A stretch of DNA of 64,000 nucleotides from Sternotherus odoratus (Eukaryota; Chordata; Testudines; Kinosternidae), in the NCBI GenBank assembly GCA_032164245.1, contig JAVMKO010000004.1:29117626-29181625 (forward strand). The letters run 5' to 3'. This document shows positions 56,383-64,000 of this stretch, one piece after another (position 1 is the stretch's first letter; each line of letters opens with the position of its first letter). The position numbers and the translations under genes are program-made. The notes under the pieces were generated by a model. That model was not told where the DNA came from and searched no databases. It saw nothing but the letters and a program-made list of their open reading frames with translations.

Positions 56383-57502
56383 TGTGATGGAGCGACTGCC
56401 CCCCTCACTGGTATATAAGGGGTTAAAGCAATCTTGAGGCGGCTGCATGGAAGGCAGCCAATAAGAAAAAAGGCTTGTAGTGCTAGCCACTTAGGGGAAG
56501 GTTTATTGGAGGAGCTAATCAGGGCCAGCCATATAAGAAAGGGATGCTGAGTTAAGCAGAGGCAGTTAGTTACTCCCTAGAGTTTGAGGGAGGAGGCATT
56601 AATGACTGCTTAGAAGAGCAGTGGTTCTCAACCAGTGGTTTGGGGGGAGGGGAGGTCTGCTAAGCATTGTTGGGATTAGACTTACTAGGGCAGAAAGCTG
56701 AAGCCCCACCATGGAGGACTGCAGCCTGGGGCCCTGAGCTCCAGTACCTGAGCTGAAACCTGAGCAACCTAATTGTGCAGTGCTCCTTGTGGTGTGGGCC
56801 ACCAAGCAATTGCCTTGCTTCCTACCCCTTAATGCCAGCCATAGATTTTATATGGAGAAAAACTGTGGTACAGGAGGACAGTGGAGTTTTTATAGCAGGG
56901 GAGGGGCTGAGAAAGGAAAAGGCTGAGAACCCTGTCCCCTGGCTTAGAGGACTGTAGCACCATCGACAGAGCAGTGCTGGGTGGGGTCAGCAGGCTGGCT
57001 GCTGCCAAACAGGTCCTGATATGTGGGCAGAGGAGGTGCTGGGACTACAGGGAAGGAGATGGCAGAATGAGAGGAGAGGAAGCATATGGCTGGCGGCCAT
57101 AAGGTCCCTGGGTTGGGACCTGGAGTAGTAGCCAGGACTGGATCTTCTCTCCCTCCCCTCTCCCCACCACTTTGCCTCCACTTGTCACAAGAGTTGTGGC
57201 CAGTGTATGCACTGCAGTTTGCTACTGAGACGAGGAGCTAAAACCTTGACTGCAGTTTGCCAGTGAGTCAAGAGGTTGGATTGAGGACTGTTGGCCCCCT
57301 AGAAGGGGGGACAGAACTGAGTGTGGGGCACAGTGGGAGGGTTGTGTCCAACAAGATCCCGGGAGTGTTGCACATCCTGGATGCAGAGCCAGGCGTGAGG
57401 ATGTGCAGGACACCACCTGAGGAGGATGCCCTGGCAATCCCAAGCTAATTCCCAGGATGGCCAGCAGGGGGTGCTGTAGTGGTGAGTTGAACTCCTGTCA
57501 CG
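56383..57502 (+). mobile_element. Probable solo LTR with a partial hAT-like insertion
   Basis: It begins TGTGATGGAGCGACTGCC and ends CTCCTGTCACG, short inverted ends of LTR type. A TATA-like GGTATATAAGGGG lies near the start. The flanks AGGCC and AGGTC agree at 4 of 5 positions. A segment starting CAGTGGTTCTCAACC at 56620 looks like the left end of an inserted hAT element. Confidence 0.45.
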
Positions 57503-58442
57503 AGGTCCAAAACCAGAATTTCCCCAAATGCCTGGGAATTGACTGGAGTAAAGAAAACATTTTCTCCAACTATATCTTGCTACGTTTATTCCTTGTTAAT
57601 TAAGAGCAAGTTTACGGAGAGTTGACAGTGCATCGAGATCTACTACAGGCAACCACGGTCGTAACAATTCAGGGCTTGATCCTGCTCCTATTGAAGACAG
57701 TGGCACAACTTCCACTGCCTCCAACAGCAGCGGGCACACGCCCTCAAACTGCAGCAGAGGTGCCTCTCCAAGCTCCATGCCCCCGCAGACCGGTTGGCCT
57801 GGATCTTTTGCGGGAGGAGGCATCTCTTCACTCAAGCAAAAAGGAAGCTATGCGAAATGGATGAGGGCAGCAGGCGAATGCACAGCGCCGAGCACATCTC
57901 TCTATGTAAACAAGAGCAGTGGCAATGAAAAGATGCTCTCGGCCCGGTCCCTTGGCTGCCGCCTGCTAGTGGGAAATTTTTCTTCTTGCAGCTGGAAATC
58001 CCCACCCGAGGCCGATTTCGTTCGCCCAGAAGCAGCTGCTCACCGCGCATCCCAATGTAAACACGTCAACGCCTGGCCCTGCCGCTTGCGCGTCTGGTTC
58101 GCAGAGAAGAGCGGGGTCTTGAAGGCGCCCCGCACCAGGCCCGTGGGAAGTCCCCTTTGCCTTGCAATGTGACCGGCTGCCCCCCGCTCCAGCGAGCGCA
58201 GACTAGCGCTGGTAGCGAAACCCCGCTGCCTTCGCCGGGCGCTGGGACTTGCACGCCGCCCTCTGCATCCCCAAATCGGCCCATCCCCACTTAGTCGTCT
58301 CCCCCCCCCACACACACACACACATTCCGCTTGTGGCGCAGCCCCTGCACCCGTCTGTCTGCTTCCCCCTCCGCTCCCATCCGTTCTGTTCACACTGCCC
58401 CCGGGATGGACCTGGCGCGCCCCGTCAGCTCTGGGCGCTCAC

Positions 58443-58640
58443 CTCTCCCGGGGACCCGAACGCAGCCAGGGGATCCCCGCGCGGCAGCTGACTCAGCCTC
58501 TCCCGTCCGCCGCGCCCTGAGCTCGCTCCTCTCCCGGCTCGGTGTCAACACGGCTCTTCTGGCGCGGATCTGCCACGGGACCCAGGATTTTCCCCGCACT
58601 CCCCTCCCACTGCCCGGGGGCGGTGGGGGAGGCGGAGCAG
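58443..58640 (-). other. TIFA: Candidate non-coding exon 1 of TIFA
   Basis: On the minus strand, GGGAGAG is followed by GTGAGC (58442-58437), a good splice donor in the CpG island and about 7 kb upstream of the TIFA acceptor. The exon's 5' end is not known; the span given is only indicative. Confidence 0.4.
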
Positions 58641-58641
58641 C

Positions 58642-58661
58642 TGCACCCTGGGACTTGTAGT
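58642..58661 (-). promoter_or_regulatory. ZNF143/THAP11-type (SBS) promoter motif
   Basis: On the minus strand the sequence is ACTACAAGTCCCAGGGTGCA, matching the ACTACAAnTCCCAGnnTGC consensus at its core positions. This motif is known to be enriched at CpG-island and bidirectional promoters. Confidence 0.65.
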
Positions 58662-58766
58662 TCGCAGCGCTAGGGAGGCTGCTTCAGCTGTCCCAGGAGG
58701 GCTTCACGGAGGGCGGTCACCCAAACCAACCCCCTGGACCGGCGGCTTCTCTTCGGCGAGCAAAGC
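58662..58766 (+). other. ALPK1: Candidate first exon of ALPK1 (non-coding)
   Basis: On the plus strand GCGAGCAAAGC is followed by GTAAGTGC (58767 on), a consensus donor at the island's edge. In other vertebrates ALPK1 is the plus-strand neighbour beyond TIFA. No ALPK1 coding sequence is seen in the window, so this rests on synteny and one splice site. The 5' end is indicative. Confidence 0.35.
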
Positions 58767-59481
58767 GTAAGTGCCCAGCACAGCGAGCAAAGCAATGTGG
58801 ATAATTAAAGGGCGGCCAGCAACTTAAAAAGCAGGCTCCGGCCTGAACCTCTGATTGATGTGAATAACGCCTGCCGGTCACCAGATCGTAAAGGGATTAC
58901 AAGCATATACTGTTGTTTTGTCCCCGTGTCCTCCTTGCTCATTTAGCAGTCCCTTGTGTGGGACTGATGCTACCGTTTGCTTTGTACTGTCGGTCAGTTT
59001 CTTTTGCTGGTGTTGTGGCCTTTCACTCAGCAACGGAGCAGAGAAACATTATTAAACACGGAAATGAGTGAAAAGCGCCCAGAAACAGGCGCGGGGGGAG
59101 GAGGGGAAGTAGGTGTAGTGCTTGAGTCTAAATTCCCTTTACTGGCAATGCCCATACAATCATATTGATTAAAATTGATACATCTTGTAGTAGAAGGTGT
59201 CAACATACCTGACATTTATTTATTAATTAAAGTCAAAGAAGGAAGTGTGGAGGAGCCATTGGAGGGAACTAGAACAACAATTTGCAAGAACTTCTGAGCT
59301 TGTTTGTTTGTTTCTATCTGGGTTCTTGTTCAGGATCGATGAGGGACAGAGTTTATCTAGGTGTATCTACAAGTTGTTTGCATTCCATCAGTGTGTAAAA
59401 GAGAGAGGTTCTCTTAACGCTACCATGATCAGATTTCTCTCCCACTGATTATTTTGAGCAAAATCTTACTCACTTTACTGT
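58767..59481. other. Region after the CpG island, no gene seen
   Basis: Composition falls back to AT-rich. No exon or repeat was recognised; if the ALPK1 inference is right this is its first intron. Confidence 0.45.
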
Positions 59482-59489
59482 CACACAGC

Positions 59490-59900
59490 CAGGGCCGTCG
59501 ACGGGGGTACAACGGGTAGAGCTGTACCGGGCCCCGGACTTCAGGGGGGCCCCCTGAAGTCCAGGGACCGGTACACAGCTCTACTCGTAGTCGTCCCCCC
59601 TGGGCACCGCACCACATTTCCCCGGCTGTGTCCGGCGCCGCGGCCGGCTGCCTCCCAAGCCCTTCAGCCGCTGCTCGTCCCGCGCCCCAGGAGCCGCCCC
59701 GAGGCACCCCCGGCTGCAGCACTTCCCCCGCCCACCTGCATCAAGAGCCGGGCCAGCCCTTGGCAGGGGTGAGGGGGCCCCCAAATGCTCAGAGTAGGGG
59801 GCCCCCAAATGCTCAGAGTAGGGGGCCCCCAAATGCTCAGAGTAGGGGGCCCCCCAAATGCTCAGAGTAGGGGGCCCCAAAATTTCTGTCGCCGGCCCTG
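59490..59900 (+). mobile_element. hAT-like element (411 bp) with perfect 8-bp target duplication and internal tandem repeats
   Basis: CACACAGC flanks both sides exactly (59482-59489 and 59901-59908). The ends CAGGGCCGTCGACGG and CGCCGGCCCTG are imperfect inverted repeats. Near the left there is a palindrome around GGGGGGCCCCC, and near the right a tandem array. Confidence 0.82.
59773..59880 (+). repeat. 24-bp tandem repeat array, about 4.4 copies
   Basis: The unit GGGGGCCCCCAAATGCTCAG plus AGTA is repeated four times with almost no change (the fourth copy has one extra C), then a partial copy follows. High identity suggests recent expansion. Confidence 0.9.
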
Positions 59901-60392
59901 CACACAGCCCTCACCAAAGTTAGTTGTGATGAATGGGAGTTTTGTGTAAGCAACCCACAGTAGTCCATTCTAAATAAACATTTTTAGATACAAATTTTTT
60001 TAAAGTTATATTTCTAGGCAGCAAAACAGGCTGAGTCAAATGGCCTTTTGTAAGTCACTGAAAGACACTTCATTAGTTCTCAAGTGTATTTTTCCCTAGT
60101 TATTAACCACCTTTCCCCACTAGACTTTATTTATAAACAAACAAAATATCTAATTATAATGTGGTATGCAGAATAAATGTCAGTGTTAATACACTATCCA
60201 TTTACATTTTAAAACAGGAAGTAAATTGAAAACTGGGTAGGTGACCTCAAATGAACCAGCCAACTAAATTAATCAAAGACCTGTGCATTTAGCAATGCAA
60301 TGTGAGACAGGATACTGCTTCATAGAACTGTTCACTGAGGAGAAGGTGGAATCTTTGTTAATGAAACTTTATGGTTAATATCATAAACTCAT

Positions 60393-61448
60393 TGTGACAC
60401 TGCACCCCATATTCTTCATAGTGATATTATGACGATATGATTATAGTATAATGATGCATTTTATGCAAGACAGGTAATCTAAGTTGTCATTGGAAAAGTT
60501 ATGGCTTGCTGAATAGGATTATTCTGTTTATATGCATGTATACTTTTTGTATCTGAAGTTATGAATATTGGCTATGTGTCTGTATTCCAAATGTAGTTAT
60601 ACCTGGGTGATGCCACATGAGCCATCATGGGATGTCAGTGTTTTCCACAAGCTGAGTTTCAGGCAAAAGGGTTCCCTTCGTATGCTAAAGCTATCTAAGG
60701 CAGAGAGTGACACCATCTGTTGTTTGTCACTCCACACACAAGAAGATTCCTAAGGAACAAAGACTGAACTGGGGGAAGTGCTGGGCCCAGGGCCAGGCTA
60801 AAGGGATTTCTAGCCTGTGTATGAAAGACCTGGGGATTCCAAGCTGTAAAGCAAGTGCAGCTTGTTCCTTAAGAATCTGCAAGCCTGTTCGTACCATCTC
60901 TCAGGGTGAGAGAGTGGATATAAATCAGCAGTTTATCTAGTATGATCAGCTTAGTTTGCATTTGTTTACTTACTAAGTAATCTGCTTTGATCTGTTTGCT
61001 ACCACGTATTGTCACTTGAAATCTATATTTTATAGCTAATTTATTTTTTGTCTTAATCGAAACTAGTAAGTTTGAAGTGAAGTGCTTGGGAATCCTAGCT
61101 CAGAGGGGCTGTTGCATTTCCTCCTCACAGTGAGGGGGAAGCAAACTGGATAATAAATTCATACTGTTTGGGGGACAGGACGGTACAGTTCTGGGGACCT
61201 AGGCTGGGAAATTGGTTATTTTGGCTGTAGCCTCTCTGCTGTTGGCTCATGCAGTAGCTGGTCAGAGCCTGCAGGTAGCTGCAGCTGGGTGTATCCCTGC
61301 CTGTGTGAATGCTGGTGGAAGTGTAAGACTGGGAACGGGTCTGCAGTTTGTCACCACAGCACAGCGTGAGAGGGAGCCCAGGCTGGTGGGTCAGAGGATC
61401 TCAGTGGCACCCCAGTTCCAGGTGTCACCCCAGAAGGAACCCATCACA
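60393..61448 (+). mobile_element. Solo LTR (1.06 kb)
   Basis: It starts TGTGACACTGCACCCCATAT and ends AACCCATCACA, with TGTGA/TCACA inverted ends. The flanking 5-mers CTCAT and CCCAT match at 4 of 5 positions. There is no internal coding region. Its first 20 bases match the partial LTR of the gypsy-like fragment at 30119 (minus strand). Confidence 0.7.
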
Positions 61449-64000
61449 CCCATAAAAGTCAGTAAAAACCACAATTATATTTCCACAACAATCACTGCAT
61501 GCCCTCTTTCATAAGTGAAGCATTTTGTATTCCTCGTTATGCTGATAGCTTCAATTTTATAGTAAATTCCACATGTTCAGTGTGACTGAATAACAGTTAT
61601 CATTATAACAAATCTCTGTATTCCTTGACATTTGTAGGTTCAGAATCTCAGTCTACTGTTGCATTTAACAGTGTCTTGTCTTTAAGATTCTGTGGGGCTG
61701 GGAGTTAAAAGAAAGAGCATCTGTAAATACACATGCATATGTCTGAGTGTAGGGCGCATGATGAATGCAGAAATAGGCCTTCTGTACAGTTTTCAGTGTT
61801 CCCACATTCATTTTGTAGTACCTAGTCTTCGATGAGTATCACACTTAGTAAAGCACACAAGCTACTTTGGACTACATTCGTTTAAAATAAAACTGATTCT
61901 GAGATCTCCAATCACAAAGGAATTACTGAACAACGTATTTTAAAATGTGGATATCTCATTTTAAAATCCTGGGATAATTCAAAAACACACTAACAAAATT
62001 GTACTAAACTTTACAGTGTGTGCGGAAAACAGCCCACTTGAGACTGGAACTGAGTATGCAGAAATTAATTTCAAATGGCAGTTTTTCTAAAACATATTCA
62101 TTTACAGGTGCTTAGTGTCTTCATTCATAACAATACTAGCAAGCAGTTCTGCTGACACCCTGGTAATCACCAGAGTTGGGGTTCGAACATGAGATATGTA
62201 TCGAGTCTTATCCAGTTTTCTTTATAGGTATTTGTAGGGTTGTCTCCAACTTCTCCCTCAAGGACTGGATTTGTCAATAATCCATGAGGTTGAGAGGATT
62301 TCTACATTCAGTTTGTTGTTTTACCATAATTGACGATCACTTTGGTTGTCTACTTAGGACACTGAATTTTTCAGTTGTGCCTCTTTTTCTTTAATAGCTT
62401 GTCTGAAAGGTAGACAAAATTAGACTATGCAAGCAATGCTCCCAGCTGATAGTGTGTAAAACATAAAGTAGATGTATTTATACTAGTACATATTAGAATT
62501 ATAGGAATTAATGTGATAAATAAAATTTGTAAATGTTACCCTAATATGATCTAAACATAGAAAGGGGAAACTCTCTTCAGTTCTTAGCTTACAAATAGAT
62601 ATTTGTGTCCTTAATTATGTGTAACTTTCAGGAATCACACTATGCTCAGATCTTCACATGAGGTTTCCTCCAATGTGATTTCACTTCCTTGAGGCTGTAG
62701 ACAAGATTCAGGATGTATTACTGTCCTTACAGTCAAAACGGGATTGACTAGACTGTTCTTTGGTGACACTTCAGTGTCCCCTCTTCAATGTCTTGGCCAC
62801 AGAGACAAATGCTCCATCATAAAGTGATTACATCAAAGAAAACTTATTTGTATTGTGATTCTTCTATACAGAAAGATTTCCGCCCACCCCCCACCCCAAC
62901 CCTTGAGGGTGTTTTATATTATAAAAATTCTGCTTGTTAGGGAAACATTTAGGTTGGTTGACGGTTTTTTGGTTTGTTTTTACATTTACAGGTTAATTAA
63001 GTTATTTGCCAACAGAGAATAAAATTTCTTTTCTATGTTTTAAGAAACAAATGCTGTGTCTGATCAAATTTTACTGACTGTTAGAAAAGAAAAATCCTTT
63101 CTTGGCTGGCAATCCAAGTTCCATTGAAAGTAATATTTTATTTTTGAGTCCTGATGCAAACTTACTGCATAATAAAAGTTCAGTTACATCTTTCATCCAG
63201 TGGCTTCCAAGTTCATTACACAAATGCGTAGGTATTCATTCCAGATACTTCTCTGTACCTTGGTTACTGTAAGTTACTTTCACATGATCACACAGTGAGT
63301 GAGCGGCAAAGTAAGGAATAAATTCCAGGTCTTTTAAATCCCAGCCTTAACCCTGCGTCTCCCATACTATGTATGTGACGTATATCTGTGTGCCAAATCT
63401 TGTAATCTATACTTTTGGAATATTCCTGTTGAGATCTGTATGTTATGCCTGAGTAAACTTTGGAAGATTTGACTCCATGTGAATAAATGCTATAATATTA
63501 TAAAGCATATACTTAGATTAATATAATTCTACAAATTCCATACCATGGATGGTTAAACAATAAAATATATTACTTCCTTTTGTATATGAAATTGCTTTAT
63601 GTACATTTGGCTACATATGCTGTTTGGGCTCATTTAAAATGATTCTTGTGATGTACCTATTTGCTGTGTACAGTTGTTTTGGTTTTTTTTAAAGCCTTAC
63701 TTCAGAGAGAATTTTAGTTCTTAGTGCTATTGCTTTTCATGTGCTAATCCTGAAAAGGATAGACTGGAAACAGAGTGAAGGTAAATCATCTCTGTCATAC
63801 GTATCCCAGAATGCCAGTCTTGTATGGGTGTGTTCTTCTTTCAAAAAGTATCTTATTACAGACTGACGCTGGAGGCTGCTGTGGTTGGAAAACCCACAAT
63901 TGTGCAACTTTTATATGTGCTTTTATTGTCTGTGCTGTTTTTCACATCTCTTGCCTGCTTCTCATTTCCTGAAACAGAACTAACTTACAAGAACTGTGGT
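61449..64000. other. Terminal region, one MIR relic, no gene seen
   Basis: AT-rich sequence with a MIR relic at about 63275-63365. Nothing else was recognised. No ALPK1 coding exon was found. Confidence 0.5.
63275..63365 (-). mobile_element. MIR SINE relic
   Basis: GATCACACAGTGAGTGAGCG followed by TTCCAGGTCTTTTAAATCCC is the antisense MIR core. Confidence 0.6.

Larger units (their letters stand above)
57770..58760. promoter_or_regulatory. CpG island, candidate bidirectional TIFA/ALPK1 promoter
   Basis: About 1 kb with high GC and many CpGs, sharply different from the AT-rich flanks. It contains GC boxes (GGGGGCGGTGGGGGAGGCGG at about 58617), an AP-1-type TGACTCA near 58491, a ZNF143-type motif (58642-58661) and splice donors facing away from each other on the two strands. 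Promoter function is inferred from composition and position. Confidence 0.65.

Noticed and set aside
58331..58660. 109-codon plus-strand frame in the CpG island as an upstream coding exon
   Set aside because: GC-rich island sequence gives long frames on both strands; no similarity to ALPK1 or another protein is seen.
59773..59880. CRISPR-like array
   Set aside because: The repeats are contiguous without unique spacers and the genome is a vertebrate's.

Overview
The window is vertebrate chromosomal DNA, most likely from a turtle. The evidence is intron-split orthologs of two vertebrate genes in the conserved order AP1AR - TIFA, plus a repeat mix of CR1 LINE tails, a tRNA-headed SINE with a CR1-like tail, MIR relics, many non-autonomous hAT elements and DIRS retrotransposons. 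A turtle is an inference from this repeat mix; a crocodilian is less likely but not excluded. I see no rRNA gene, functional tRNA gene, CRISPR array or bacterial-type operon.

Positions 1-34,325 (+ strand) hold AP1AR (gadkin, a regulator of AP-1 vesicles and the ARP2/3 complex) from inside intron 1 to the 3'UTR. Nine coding exons can be read at 1831-1879, 3880-3906, 8820-8845, 11850-11946, 12765-12863, 16202-16263, 17271-17344, 18308-18436 and 32179-32444, with matching phases and GT/AG borders. Two neighbouring exons are only 27 and 26 nt. A candidate alternative last exon lies at 18629-18678. Intron 9 (13.7 kb) carries a structurally complete DIRS retrotransposon (18915-25048: inverted terminal repeats, gag, RT/RNase H, tyrosine recombinase, internal complementary region), a GC-rich Tigger-like DNA transposon (26355-27343), a minus-strand Ty3/gypsy-like fragment with part of its LTR (about 28300-30119) and a CR1 3' end.

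Positions 34.3-50 kb are gene-poor and full of transposons: CR1 pieces, a second, degenerate DIRS element (about 37.6-41.9 kb) holding a hAT element that itself holds another, a MITE split by a 1.3-kb hAT element with a large purine/pyrimidine palindrome (42.5-44.1 kb), and further hAT elements.

Positions 50,885-51,445 (- strand) encode the whole TIFA protein in one exon. A CpG island at about 57.8-58.75 kb contains a minus-strand splice donor (candidate TIFA exon 1), a plus-strand splice donor (candidate first exon of the next gene, ALPK1 by synteny) and a ZNF143-type promoter motif between them. ALPK1 and TIFA are the kinase and adaptor of the bacterial ADP-heptose sensing pathway, so this may be a shared promoter for two partner genes. 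No ALPK1 coding exon is visible before the end of the window. The last 5 kb hold a hAT element with internal tandem repeats, a solo LTR and a MIR relic.
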